A stretch of 64,000 nucleotides of DNA from Tritrichomonas musculus (GCA_039105265.1 JAPFFF010000006.1:558001-622000); one strand, 5' to 3'. Numbered from the stretch's first letter, positions 50,011-60,095 are shown. Numbers and translations are program-made. The notes: generated by a model not told the origin, from the sequence alone.

Positions 50011-51543
50011 TTATTCAGGAATGAGAATTTCATTTATGTTATTTTGTTTGGGATTATTATCATATTGTTTTTTTGTTTCAGTTATTTGATTTATCAAATA
50101 TTTTGCCATGTCATTATTCTGTTCTTCCAGCATATTATCATTTATTAAATCATTAATTTGATCGTCCAATTTATATCTATAAAAATATTGAATGAAAGCT
50201 GAATCTGGTGGCATTGATGTTTTTGTGTCATAATCGAATACCAAATCCAGCATTTTAAGATAATATTTCAATGTTTTATCATCATTTGAATTGAAAACGA
50301 AATAAGAAAACTTATCAAAAAATATTTTTCGCTTTTTGAGCAAGATGATTGAAGTATTCTCTTTGTTGTTTTTAAGTAAAATATAAGAGAATTTAATAGT
50401 AAGTTTTTTCGTAAAGAAATCATTATTATCAAATTCGCTTAAAACAACTATTTTAAATAAGTCTAATATCTCTTTGATTTCTCTCTCTCTAATTTTTTCA
50501 TCAGTATAATAAAGTTTTTTGAGGTGTGTTATAAAAATATAAAGGATGTAATATTGAATTTGAGGATCTGATTTGTTTCGATAAAGTTCTTTAAAAAAAC
50601 TTATTTCGAGAATCTTGAATATTTTGAAAACAGTAAAATATTCTCCATAATATACAACAATATCCATAAAATCAAAAAAAGGAATCAGAAAGCAAGGGCA
50701 TTCTGTGCAAATCATTTTTTTATTTTTTTCATAATATTGCCTAAAACAGTGTAAAATTTTTGATTGAAAAATTATTTCCAAATATCTTATGTCGCAACGC
50801 AGTAATAATTTGAGTGATATCATTATATGTTTAATTGATTTTTGTGATTTTGGATTTTTGAGTATAAAATAAAATAAATCACATATTTTTCTTCTTGAAA
50901 AGACAAAAAACATAATAATCTTCTTTAAAAACCGGCTAACATATATCTCACAAAGTTCTGATTTATTATATACATCTTTGAAAAAAGTAAATAATAATTG
51001 CAGATCATAAGGAGCAGGTAATTCTCGAAAAAATTGGCATGTTTTCAATAAAACATGAAGAGATTCCTCAATAATATTGATATAATTTTTTGAAATTGAT
51101 AAAATCTTAAAAGTATCCTCCGTTAATAACGAAATAAAGTTAGAATCAAGAATATGTTGTGTTTTAAGAAGCTTTGCAAAAAGAAAAAGGGTATTTGAAA
51201 TGCATTCAGGAGGTATTTTGGTGCCTTCTTTAAGATTTAAGCAAAAGTGAAGTGATTCTAATAAACATTTGCATAATATTGGATTCCAAATTAGATCTAT
51301 GATTTTTAATTCATAAATCGAATTCGATTCTTCTGTTAAAACCTGATTTAATTCATTGATACAAAAATAAAATTGTTCTTGATTGTTGTTAGAAAATGAA
51401 TTTAAAATAGAATTACGAAGATTTATAATATTCTGTTCTAAATCAATCGGTATTTCAGAACTGTTTCTAGAAACATCATTTTTGGATTGTGCACTGGTTT
51501 GCTCTTCATAAGATTTATTTTCGAGTTTATAGTAGAAATTCAT
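50011..51543 (-). CDS. ARM/HEAT-like solenoid protein, same family as the gene at 41762
   Basis: The protein is 510 aa from an ATG at 51541-51543 (MNFYYKLENKSYEEQ). It shares the MNFY start, an acidic or polar leader of about 50 residues and an all-helical solenoid with the protein encoded at 41762-43216. The helices are Ile/Leu/Phe/Lys-rich (LFTFFKDVYNKSELCEIYVSRFLKKI; IMISLKLLLRCDIRYLEIIFQ). The C-terminus has an acidic coil (LDDQINDLINDNMLEEQNNDMAKYL). It contains many cysteine and aromatic residues and is very AT-biased in codon use. No known domain is recognised. The shared start and layout suggest a trichomonad-specific paralogous family. Confidence 0.75.
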   Translation of the reverse strand: MNFYYKLENKSYEEQTSAQSKNDVSRNSSEIPIDLEQNIINLRNSILNSFSNNNQEQFYFCINELNQVLTEESNSIYELKIIDLIWNPILCKCLLESLHFCLNLKEGTKIPPECISNTLFLFAKLLKTQHILDSNFISLLTEDTFKILSISKNYINIIEESLHVLLKTCQFFRELPAPYDLQLLFTFFKDVYNKSELCEIYVSRFLKKIIMFFVFSRRKICDLFYFILKNPKSQKSIKHIMISLKLLLRCDIRYLEIIFQSKILHCFRQYYEKNKKMICTECPCFLIPFFDFMDIVVYYGEYFTVFKIFKILEISFFKELYRNKSDPQIQYYILYIFITHLKKLYYTDEKIREREIKEILDLFKIVVLSEFDNNDFFTKKLTIKFSYILLKNNKENTSIILLKKRKIFFDKFSYFVFNSNDDKTLKYYLKMLDLVFDYDTKTSMPPDSAFIQYFYRYKLDDQINDLINDNMLEEQNNDMAKYLINQITETKKQYDNNPKQNNINEILIPE

Positions 51544-51638
51544 AAATTTATAAATTTCAATGATAATACTGAAAATTTTAAAATAGTCGAATTCAATTAT
51601 TTATAATTACAGTCTTTTACTATTAATAAACAAACAAG
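51544..51638. other. Short spacer
   Basis: 95 bp between two genes on the same strand; nothing recognised. Confidence 0.25.
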
Positions 51639-52742
51639 TTATGGAGAATAAGGGCCTACAATTTGGGAAAGGGCAATCGAAAAAGCAATAATTGGTGAGA
51701 GTGATGGGTGGCATTCTGCTTCAAACTCTCTTTTCTTCATTTTCCTTACAATAAAAGTAACTTGTCCCGCTGGATTCTGCAAAACTATATTCTTATTAGA
51801 ATTAATAGGGATATGATTCAATTCACCATATATTGTTGTCGGAACTTTTGGATATTTCGTTGTCCATGTTAATTGCGATTGTTTATAAACGAATGTCAAT
51901 TTCATTGAAAATTGCTTATCAAATCCTTTAGGAATGTAAGTAATTTTAAAAGTTTGTTCATCGGTTGTTATAATATTAAAATATTGGCGATTTTGTGTAA
52001 TTCTGGCATCATTTCTGAATTTTTCTTCATTTATATGTACATCATTTCCAGAACATATAAAAATTTCATTATCTTTTTGTTTCGCAGATAAAATAGTTTG
52101 TCCATCTTTAACAAGCTGAAAGCGACGGCATTTCATAAAAGGTTTTTCAACTTGCAATTGATAAATCACAGATTGATACTTTTGTCGAATACTGTTTCTT
52201 ATATTCTTTGAAGCACGATTATTATTAATTCTTTTGTTATCTTCTGTTTCGTTGCAATCACTATTTTCATCAAATTCTAATTCATTTAGGTTGACATGAT
52301 GAATTAAATTTGTTTCATTTGATTCGATAAACAAATATTGTTTTTCACAATACTTATTATAAGGAATAAAAAAGTTTGGATCAATGCTATTTTGTATGAA
52401 AGTAATTCCTTTATTGTAAATTTCATCTGCTTGAAACATTTTTGCAATTTCGCATAATTCTTCAACTTCAGAATTATTAACATCTGTTTGTAACCCTTGG
52501 CAAACCTTCAAAAAATTGTCTACATTCCTTTCTAAAAATTGATCATACGCGATTATTAATCTGAGTGATTGAATATCATATCCCGAATCAAGAAAATTTT
52601 TAATTAATTCTTTAAATTTTCGAGAAGAATTGCTGAGAAATGAAGGATCAACCATAAAACATGTATCTCGGTATATAACAGGAAATGTTTGATTCAGCAT
52701 ATCTTTAACAATATTTAATGATATGATTTTTTTATATCGCAT
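51639..52742 (-). CDS. BTB-like domain joined to a tubby-like C-terminal domain
   Basis: The 367-aa protein begins MRYKKIISLNIVKDMLNQTF. The first 125 residues look like the trichomonad BTB-related module (FPVIYRDTCFMVDPSFLSNSS, FKELIKNFLDSGYDIQSLRLII, ELCEIAKMFQADEIYNKGITFI). After an acidic Asn-rich linker, residues 190-367 resemble the C-terminal domain of tubby-like proteins: beta-rich segments (VYKQSQLTWTTKYPKVPTTIY, NIVLQNPAGQVTFIVRKM) ending in the helix SPIIAFSIALSQIVG, comparable with the buried C-terminal helix of tubby (AFAIALSSFD). Tubby domains bind phosphoinositides. The combination may tether a BTB-type adaptor to membranes, which is an inference. Confidence 0.65.
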   Translation of the reverse strand: MRYKKIISLNIVKDMLNQTFPVIYRDTCFMVDPSFLSNSSRKFKELIKNFLDSGYDIQSLRLIIAYDQFLERNVDNFLKVCQGLQTDVNNSEVEELCEIAKMFQADEIYNKGITFIQNSIDPNFFIPYNKYCEKQYLFIESNETNLIHHVNLNELEFDENSDCNETEDNKRINNNRASKNIRNSIRQKYQSVIYQLQVEKPFMKCRRFQLVKDGQTILSAKQKDNEIFICSGNDVHINEEKFRNDARITQNRQYFNIITTDEQTFKITYIPKGFDKQFSMKLTFVYKQSQLTWTTKYPKVPTTIYGELNHIPINSNKNIVLQNPAGQVTFIVRKMKKREFEAECHPSLSPIIAFSIALSQIVGPYSP

Positions 52743-52975
52743 TGCTTATAAACAATTATTTTTTTATATCATTCAATATAACACAAAATATTGAATGATT
52801 ATTTTAAAATGAATTTTTATTTATTTATTTATTTTAAAAACATTATCAAAAATTCTAAATGTTCCCACAATTCAAGAATTAAATTGAAAAAATTGAATTA
52901 ATATCAACTTTTTTTTTTTTTTTGCGATTCATAATTATTAATCTTGAAATATTATTTCTACTAACCAAAAGCCTT
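52743..52975. other. Spacer left of the hAT-type MITE
   Basis: AT-rich, no gene. Confidence 0.25.
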
Positions 52976-53578
52976 CTGCACAACAGGGATGGTTACCGTT
53001 ACTAATCGGTAAACATTTAAACGTTCTCTACCGTACCGGTATTACCTTTAAAACTGCCAGTATATGGTAATACCAGTACACTTACCGATTTACCGGGAGA
53101 AATGTTACCGGAAATGAAGTGAAACTTTCAGTAAAACATCGGTATTTATTTTTTGATGATATTATAACATACTTTTCAAAAAATCATTCTAAATTAAATA
53201 TGTTTGAGGCTTGTTATAATGTCAAATTAGAATACCAGTTTAATTATATAATTTTAATTTATTTCATTATATAAATTCTATTTTATATTTAATTATCTTA
53301 AGCCTAAAAAAAAATTAAATGTCATAGCTTAAAATTTTAACTCAAAATTATAATTATTATATCAATATGGAATTACCGGTAATTACCGGTAATCATAAAA
53401 AAATACATTTTACTACTTTTATGAAAAAAATCGGTAGTAAATTTTTACTGGCGGTTATTTTAAACGTATTTACCGGTACATACTTAATACTCCAAAAAAA
53501 ATACCAGTATTTACTGCTTACCAGTAACATTCCGGTAAACGGTAAAAACTGATCTCGGTAGCCATCCCTGCTGCACAA
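52976..53578. mobile_element. 587-bp hAT-type MITE with 8-bp target-site duplication
   Basis: The element (52984-53570) begins CAGGGATGGTTACCG and ends CGGTAGCCATCCCTG, giving 15-bp inverted ends with one mismatch. It is flanked on both sides by CTGCACAA (52976-52983 and 53571-53578). CAGGG termini and 8-bp duplications are hallmarks of the hAT superfamily. The element has no transposase. Its interior is full of TACCGGTAA-like motifs in both orientations, which would act as subterminal transposase-binding sites. The duplication is still perfect, suggesting a recent insertion. It lies in the spacer between the BTB/tubby gene and the 3' end of IscS. Confidence 0.92.
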
Positions 53579-53645
53579 TAACAATAATAATAATTTTAGT
53601 AAATTTTATTTTTTACATTCAATTTATTTATAGTTATTATAAAAT

Positions 53646-54899
53646 TTATTGAACCCATTTAACAGTTGATAAGTCGATGCCAGCTTGTTTCATTTCCCAG
53701 AGTGGGCTGAGATCTCTAAGCTGAGTTACAGCATTTTTCAGTTTTGAAACAAATAAATCTATTTCTTCTTTTCTAGTGAACTTAGAAATACCAATTCTCA
53801 ATGATGTATGTGCATTTTCTTCTCCAACACCAATTGCTTTAAGCACATAAGAAGGTTCGAGTGAAGCTGACGTGCAAGCACTTCCAGAAGAGCAAGCAAA
53901 TTCTGGAACTTTTGCCATCAGTGATTCGCCTTCAACAGAATCAAAAGATATATTAACGCAACCAAAATATCGTTTTCCTTTTTCTTCGCTGCCATTGACA
54001 ATAACAGATGGAATCTCTTTTCTGACTTGATCAATTAAGTAATGGCCCAAACTTTCAACGTATGGTGTATCCCATTTCATTTCATAATGAGCTATTTCAG
54101 CTGCTTTTCCAAATCCAACAACAAGAGGAACGGCTAAGGTTCCACTTCTCATTCCTCTTTCTTGTCCGCCACCACTCAAAATTGGGAAAAGCCTTACACG
54201 CGGTCTGTTTCCAATGTAAAGAGCTCCAATTCCCTTTGGTCCATAAATTTTATGACTTGACAATGATAACAAATTAGCTCCTATCTTATTAACATCAATA
54301 TCGATTTTGCCAAATGCTTGAGCCGCATCGGTATGAAACCAAACGCCATGTTTTTTACAAATCTTTGAAATTTCATTAACTGGCTGGATAACTCCTATTT
54401 CGTTATTTACTGTCATGATTGAAACTAATCCTGTATCTTTACGAATTGACCTTTCAAGGTTATCAAGATTGATTAATCCATCTTTTTGAGCTGGGAGGTA
54501 TGTTACATCGTAGCCATTTCTTTCAAGAAATCTTGCGCTCTCAAGGACGCATTTATGTTCAATTTGTGTAACAATGAGATGTTTTTTACCTTTGCTTTTA
54601 AGGAACATCATTGAACCTTTAAGAGCTAAGTTGTTAGATTCTGTTGCACCTGAAGTAAAGATAATATCTTTTGGATTGCAGTTAATTGCTGAAGCGATTT
54701 GACCTCGAGCATGTTCAACTGCAGAAGAAGCTTCTTTTCCAAAGCCATGTGATGAGTGAGCATTTCCGTGTGCAAATGTTTCAAATGGGAGCATAGCATC
54801 AAGAGCTCTTGGGTCAAGAATTGATGTTGATTGTGTATCAAAATAATGTCCTTTGAAATAATTTCTTTTATGTAGCGAGTGTGTAAATGTTGTTAGCAT
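53646..54899 (-). CDS. IscS: IscS cysteine desulfurase, probably hydrogenosomal
   Basis: IscS takes sulfur from cysteine for Fe-S clusters; in trichomonads this happens in hydrogenosomes. The chosen start is the ATG at 54897-54899 (MLTTFTHSLHKRNYFKG), giving 417 aa; the frame extends upstream from a GTG. This N-terminus has the ML start, an Arg just before an aromatic (RNYF) and no acidic residues, like trichomonad hydrogenosomal presequences. The core has all group I features: PLP Lys217 in SSHKIYGPKGIGALY, His115 in IEHKCVLE, Asp191 in FHTDAAQAFG, RSGTLAVPL, and the loop with catalytic Cys342 in SSGSACTSASLEPS. The C-terminal GIDLSTVKWVQ is the ISCU-binding end of mitochondrial-type IscS. 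The gene is divergent from the membrane-protein gene at 55580. Confidence 0.96.
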   Translation of the reverse strand: MLTTFTHSLHKRNYFKGHYFDTQSTSILDPRALDAMLPFETFAHGNAHSSHGFGKEASSAVEHARGQIASAINCNPKDIIFTSGATESNNLALKGSMMFLKSKGKKHLIVTQIEHKCVLESARFLERNGYDVTYLPAQKDGLINLDNLERSIRKDTGLVSIMTVNNEIGVIQPVNEISKICKKHGVWFHTDAAQAFGKIDIDVNKIGANLLSLSSHKIYGPKGIGALYIGNRPRVRLFPILSGGGQERGMRSGTLAVPLVVGFGKAAEIAHYEMKWDTPYVESLGHYLIDQVRKEIPSVIVNGSEEKGKRYFGCVNISFDSVEGESLMAKVPEFACSSGSACTSASLEPSYVLKAIGVGEENAHTSLRIGISKFTRKEEIDLFVSKLKNAVTQLRDLSPLWEMKQAGIDLSTVKWVQ

Positions 54900-55579
54900 A
54901 ATTAGATTTTTATGATATTTCACAATTGTCCGTCCATTTATTTATTGAATTATAATTTTATCGTAGGTGAATTGATAAAAAATTTAATATATTGCATTGA
55001 ATATTTTGAATAATAATTCATTCAGTTTATAATTCAATTTTTCAAAAACTATTTTACAAAGATTTTATAAATGATCATTGGTTTGTAGATTTACAGCTTC
55101 ATAAACTTTGTAAGTTGGAGCTAGATTCTTTTTCATCAGTAATGGATGTTGAATAAGGATATCTAACTGAAATTCAAGCAGGACCGCAACCTTGGCTGCA
55201 AATGTCCTTTAAGTGTATTTTATGTTTGTTTTCTTTTTTGATTAATTGTTTCTGCTGAAAATGACTAAAAGACATTATATATAAAATTGGTAATTTTTTC
55301 TAGAGAAATGAACTTTCGATTTTGTTTTCAATGATATCACCTATAATTAATAGTATGCCATTTGTAATTATTGAATAGCTATAAAAATGTTGTATTAAAA
55401 TACGCAAATTAACTTAAAAATTGTTGATTGAATTCATTTGTAATTAGATTCAAGAAATAGTAAACTTTGTTATAGAAATTCGCATATAATATTTCTTTTG
55501 TATAGTATGAGCAGATGTCTAAAAAAATACGATATTTTGAAAAGTACTCAAAATTAAAAATTTTACATATTTCTTTTGA
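54900..55579. other. 680-bp spacer between divergent genes
   Basis: A 47-codon stretch on the minus strand at about 55071-55211 (TFAAKVAVLLEFQLDILIQ and following) has coding-like composition but no start codon and a stop just upstream. It may be a gene scrap. No other feature. Confidence 0.35.
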
Positions 55580-57316
55580 ATGGAAGAACTTTCGGCTGAT
55601 ACGATTCCAACAACATCAGAATCAACATCAGCAACACATAGTTTATTTTCCACTCTTTTTATTAGTATTGTTTCTTGCCTTTTTTCAATTGGATGCTGTT
55701 ATTTCGCATTGTTTTCGATTTCATTTAGACATGGCCTCATAAATTCAGCAAGTAAAATTGTAGAGCTACAATCTGAATGTTTAAAGCCTATACCTTCAAA
55801 ATTTTTTTTATCAAGCTCGTGTATACTCCCATGTAAAACATTTACTCCGATACCTGAAGCTAAATGGGTCAATGCAGTTGTATTTTCTCTTGAATCTCAA
55901 TATAGATTTCAAGGAATTTCTTTACAATTTCTAGAAGTAGATGAATATGTCAGCTTTTCTGAAAATCACTATGCTTTCTATGCATCAGAAGCTATGAATG
56001 TAGATGCATCACGAATAACAGAAAAGATAGGTCAAGTTTATGATAATGATAAATTTATTATTTATGGTGCACCAGAAAATATTGTTTTTTTTAATAACCA
56101 AAAATATTCTTTTGATAGATTTTTGTCAAGCGGTCCAAAAAACAAAAATGTTAAAAAAGATTTTTTATTTTCTCAGAACTCTGCAAAGGATAGTTTAAAT
56201 TTGAAGCAAAAAATGAAATCAAAGTCATATTTTTTTAATCAAACTATCATGCCAGAAAAAGCATCCAAGTCAGAAGATGCAACAACAAACCCGTTAGAAT
56301 ATGGTTTCTCTAGCGTCAAAAGAATAGTTGGAATTGAAACAATTAAGCGGGCTTTAATTTCTAGTTCGAATCCTATTCCAGTTGCTTTTCAATTACCATC
56401 TCAGATATTTTATAAAGAAATTAATGAAAGCACAAATTCCAAGAAAGGTTCTGGGTGCACGATCTATGATAGTATTGAAAATCATCATGAGAGTCATTTT
56501 AACTCACAAAAATCTTTAAGTTATCCTTGTCCTTTTAATTCATCAAAACAATGCCACAAATTCATACTTTATCCTCCCTCATCAATTTTGGTCAATAAAA
56601 ATGCAGGTGATCCTGATTATGATGAACATTACACCTCATATGGAAACCCTGTTGTAATGGCACTTGTAGGATACAATGACAATTTTATACTTCATTTGAA
56701 TTCTACTTCATTTTTAAAAGGTGGATTTATTATGCGAAGTGTATTCATGAATAATGAGCATTCGCGAGAATATTTTATGAACGAAATTACTTCCTTTCAA
56801 GAATTGAAGCTTTGTCATGATGATTCGGATCCTTATAATTGGCCAATTGCAACATCTGTAAAGTGCATCGAAGAAACAAAAAAGGCAAGTTCATGTGGAT
56901 CTATTGAATTTGAGTGTTTAAACGATATGATATGTGATACAACGATGAATTATACATATTTTGGTGGAAATAATTTTATTCAGTGGGGGAATGGCGTTGA
57001 ACCGCATATTATCACTATTGAATTTCCTCGGAATTTTCTTTATTACATCATTAAGCCAAAACAATCTCGAAAATCAGATTATTCAAGAAATCAATTCTGT
57101 GGCTATTCTTTTATTCCTTTTAAGGTTGTTGAAGATATGTATTTAAAGAATCTTGGTCCTTTCTCTTTTGATGCAGCTGATATTCAAGTTAAATGGGCTC
57201 CTTATAGTTATTATAGCAAAAAAAATTCAGAAAAAAAGTATCAAAAACTCAAAGATTCAACATACAAAATAGAGACACTAGTGAAGCATCTTCCTTATGA
57301 TGAAGTCGAACTTTAG
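55580..57316 (+). CDS. Type II membrane protein with a Cys-containing ectodomain, function unknown
   Basis: The 578-aa frame starts with an ATG at 55580. After a Ser/Thr-rich cytosolic leader of about 20 residues there is one membrane segment (residues 22-50, LFSTLFISIVSCLFSIGCCYFALFS), so the rest is outside or lumenal. The ectodomain has paired Cys residues (SSSCILPCK, CGSIEFECLNDMICD) and many Ser/Asn/Tyr residues. A stretch (GNPVVMALVGYNDNF, then LKGGFIMRSVF) recalls the His/Asn half of papain-type cysteine peptidases (GHAMxxVGYDD, GGFxxKNSW), but the His and Asn positions are changed, and no CGSCW box is seen. A degenerate papain-like fold in a surface protein is therefore a possibility only. 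The frame is intact and ends DEVEL. Confidence 0.6.
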   Translation: MEELSADTIPTTSESTSATHSLFSTLFISIVSCLFSIGCCYFALFSISFRHGLINSASKIVELQSECLKPIPSKFFLSSSCILPCKTFTPIPEAKWVNAVVFSLESQYRFQGISLQFLEVDEYVSFSENHYAFYASEAMNVDASRITEKIGQVYDNDKFIIYGAPENIVFFNNQKYSFDRFLSSGPKNKNVKKDFLFSQNSAKDSLNLKQKMKSKSYFFNQTIMPEKASKSEDATTNPLEYGFSSVKRIVGIETIKRALISSSNPIPVAFQLPSQIFYKEINESTNSKKGSGCTIYDSIENHHESHFNSQKSLSYPCPFNSSKQCHKFILYPPSSILVNKNAGDPDYDEHYTSYGNPVVMALVGYNDNFILHLNSTSFLKGGFIMRSVFMNNEHSREYFMNEITSFQELKLCHDDSDPYNWPIATSVKCIEETKKASSCGSIEFECLNDMICDTTMNYTYFGGNNFIQWGNGVEPHIITIEFPRNFLYYIIKPKQSRKSDYSRNQFCGYSFIPFKVVEDMYLKNLGPFSFDAADIQVKWAPYSYYSKKNSEKKYQKLKDSTYKIETLVKHLPYDEVEL

Positions 57317-57796
57317 ATGAACTTTTGGCTTATTTTTTGTTATATATGTATATATTATATTATATATTTTGTATTTGCTTATATATTAATCTTGTTTGTT
57401 TGTAAAATTTGAGTCGATTTTTTTTATTTTGTTCAAATTTTTTTTATTGTTTTATCTTTTGTGTTAGAATTGATTCATGAATCAATCCTAATTGAAATCG
57501 AATATTTGAAAAAATGAATTTGCATTATTAATAACAAAGTAAACTTTTAGACAGCAAAGCAAAATATGAACATATATAAAAAGAAGGATAAACATCTATA
57601 TGAGGTATTAAATGAATAATAGTGAAAATAACTTTTTTTCACAGACACTATGAAAGTAAATTAAAGTAAATAGTGTTTTATTTAATCATTATCGAATAGG
57701 AAAGCAGCAAACAGTTGAAATAAAATCACGATGAAAAACATAATTCTTTATATATTGTTTTCCATACACCATAAAATAGTATAATATGCGCTATAA
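57317..57796. other. 480-bp spacer between convergent genes
   Basis: AT-rich. A short inverted repeat (GAATTGATTCATGAATCAATCC, 57468-57489) is centred on TTCATGAA. No gene. Confidence 0.35.
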
Positions 57797-58354
57797 TTAG
57801 CTTTCAGGAGCTGGTTGAATAATAGTTTGTTTAATTTGTGTTTTCCAGTTGACAAGACGTGAAAGATCGGTTTTAATTGCATCAGCTTCATTTTGTTTGC
57901 AAGGAGATGTCCAAATTCCAATTTTGAATGTTTGAGCTCTGACTGTGAACTCAACGCCATTAACTAATTCTGAATTTGATATGGTTTCACCAAGAATGCT
58001 TAAAACAACATCAACCCATCTATCCGTTATCTTCTTACGTTGCGATTTGGGGATGGGGTGTTCAATTGAGATTTCATAACCGCCAACGTTTGATTTATCT
58101 TCCCATACTGGTCGAACACCTTTTTTGAAGATATAGTAGCGGCATCCCTTTGGAAGCTGTGCTGCCCTTTCAATGGCATTCAGGGTAGCCCACATATCAT
58201 CTATTGAATCGAATGTATTCAATATATGTAAGAAATCGTTCCAATCAGTGACTTTCATTGAGTAACGATCTGGAATAAGGTACCAGAGAGACCAGGTACG
58301 ATAGAGTTTTCCGTCTGTGTTTTTATTTGCCTCTGCGTGTTGCTTTCTACTCAT
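57797..58354 (-). CDS. EIF4E: Translation initiation factor eIF4E (cap-binding protein)
   Basis: eIF4E binds the mRNA 5' cap and starts translation. The length of 185 aa fits. The cap-stacking tryptophans are present as Trp38 (KVTDWNDFLHILNTFDSIDD) and Trp84 (GVRPVWEDKSNVGGY), with Glu85 contacting the guanine. Trp55 (SIDDMWATLNAI) is the residue used for 4E-BP/eIF4G binding. The C-terminal part has RWVDVVLSILGE and the phosphate-binding KIGIWTSPCK. The N-terminus is short and lacks the regulatory extension of metazoan proteins. The start is the first ATG. Confidence 0.94.
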   Translation of the reverse strand: MSRKQHAEANKNTDGKLYRTWSLWYLIPDRYSMKVTDWNDFLHILNTFDSIDDMWATLNAIERAAQLPKGCRYYIFKKGVRPVWEDKSNVGGYEISIEHPIPKSQRKKITDRWVDVVLSILGETISNSELVNGVEFTVRAQTFKIGIWTSPCKQNEADAIKTDLSRLVNWKTQIKQTIIQPAPES

Positions 58355-59492
58355 TTTTAGAAATCTTAATTTTTATTAACAGGATTTTAAAAAGTGAATT
58401 CACTTCATATCACGAATTGATTTCATTGATTCACAAAATTTGTGAAAAATTGTGAATAAACTTTTTCAGAAGAATCTAAAATCATTGGGAATTATTTCAC
58501 CTATCGTGTTAACCAAATTTATGAAAATAAAACGATGAATTGCTCAATTGAATCATAAAAAAAATCAAAAATGTATCTGCATTTATATATTCATATTATA
58601 TACTTTAAATGCAGGCAATCATTACAAAAGCTATTTTTTACATTCAATTCTTTTTGAGGATTTTTCAGAAAAAGTACAACTTTTCATGTAATGTTTTTCA
58701 ATTATAACCATCTGCATAAAATAATAATATTTTCTGAATATAAAAAATTTGGGTAGTGCATTTACTAAATATAATCAACTATTCTTTATTTTTATTTTTT
58801 TTATCAAAATTGAAATAAAAATTATTATTTATCTAAAGATAGAAATCATGATTAATTTTTTAGAAAACACGATAGAAACTTTTTAACTATCTTCCTTTGT
58901 GAAAAAGTAGCTGACGTGGGTTAATAAAAAAATGAAATTGTTTACCATTTTTAAAAATATAAGATATATTGGATTGAAAAATGCAAGTATGTTGCTTTTG
59001 GTAAAATGATGTATGCTAGAAATGAATCTTTTCAAATCATTTTTTTGGTTGTCGAAGATTTTGAGAAAAGAATAAGTGCTTATTAGCAAATTTGCATTTA
59101 TTTGATTCAGTTAAATTGAATCATCGATTAAAAGATAGAATCAAGTAAAATATTAAGGCAAAAACTTTGTTATCTCAAAAATATGTCAATTTAGTAGAAG
59201 AAAATAACGTGTTTATTCGTTTTATATTAGTTAACCTTTTTGATTTATCACTGTTAATTCTTTTTTTTTTTCACAAATCAATTTAGTTGTATAAATGGTC
59301 TTTTTTGAAATATATTAATTTCTTTTAAATTAATTATTTTGGAAGTGTTTTGATAATATAACGGTAAATTATCCTTTTTCAATTTAAACTTTTTCAGAAA
59401 AAAGTATTAAAATAATTGAGTCAATTCAATTGATCATTTATTAAGAAAGCTTGAAATTTTAAAAATTGACCGCAAAATGTCATCAAATTTTT
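58355..59492. other. 1.1-kb AT-rich spacer between divergent genes
   Basis: No ATG-started ORF of plausible composition. A hydrophobic frame of 68 codons at 58883-59089 has no ATG and is discounted. No repeats recognised. Confidence 0.4.
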
Positions 59493-60095
59493 ATGTTCAA
59501 GAAAAAAGTTCCTCCTCAAGAGCAAGCCAAACAATGGAAAACAACAATTAGGCAACAACGCAGAGAACTAGAGCATCAATCACGAAGAATCGAGCGTGAA
59601 GAAGAACGACTTAAATTAAAAGTTAAAAACATGATCAAACAAGGACAAGGGCAAGCTGCAATGCCTCTTGTAACTGAATTGGCAAATTCCAAAAAAACAA
59701 GATCAAAACTTCTTAAGACATGCACACAACTTGATTCTCTTACTCGTCAAATTGACTTACAAATGGCACAAGTTAAAGTTTGTGGTTGCTTCCAACAATC
59801 AGCTGAAATTTCACATATGATGAATCAAATGGTCAAATTGCCAGAAATGCAAGCAACTATGGTTCAATTACAACAAGAAATGGAAAAAGCTAACTTAGCA
59901 CAGGAGATGACTGATGATGCTATGGATGCAATAGATGATACTGATCCAGAGGATCAAGAACTTGCAACTAAGCTTGTTTATAATTCAATTGTTAGCGAAA
60001 TTAATAAAACTGGAACAAAGCAAATCGAGCCACTTCCTGTTGATCAATCAGAAATCGAAGAGAATCCTGATTTGATTAAAATGCTAAAAGCTTAA
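59493..60095 (+). CDS. VPS24: ESCRT-III subunit of the CHMP3/Vps24 type
   Basis: ESCRT-III subunits polymerise on membranes to cut vesicle necks. The chosen start is the ATG at 59493 (MFKKKVPPQEQAKQWKTTIRQQ), giving 200 aa; the frame before it has no ATG. It is the typical basic N-terminal half (RRELEHQSRRIEREEERLKLKVKN) with the conserved KLPEMQATMVQLQQEMEKA. An acidic C-terminal half follows (DAMDAIDDTDPEDQEL), and the end EENPDLIKMLKA could be the MIM that binds the VPS4 MIT domain. KxWKxxIRxxxR and LPExQATM point to Vps24/CHMP3. The N-terminal basic patch is expected to bind membrane. VPS4 is encoded at 36450. Confidence 0.9.
   Translation: MFKKKVPPQEQAKQWKTTIRQQRRELEHQSRRIEREEERLKLKVKNMIKQGQGQAAMPLVTELANSKKTRSKLLKTCTQLDSLTRQIDLQMAQVKVCGCFQQSAEISHMMNQMVKLPEMQATMVQLQQEMEKANLAQEMTDDAMDAIDDTDPEDQELATKLVYNSIVSEINKTGTKQIEPLPVDQSEIEENPDLIKMLKA

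Noticed and set aside
53857-53875. GGTTCGAGT-like T-arm motif
   Set aside because: It lies inside the IscS coding sequence around the catalytic loop.
55071-55211. 47-codon coding-like stretch on the minus strand
   Set aside because: No start codon, a stop directly upstream and no splice signals; too short to name as a gene.
58883-59089. 68-codon hydrophobic minus-strand frame
   Set aside because: It starts with TTG, has no ATG, and has the composition of AT-rich spacer.
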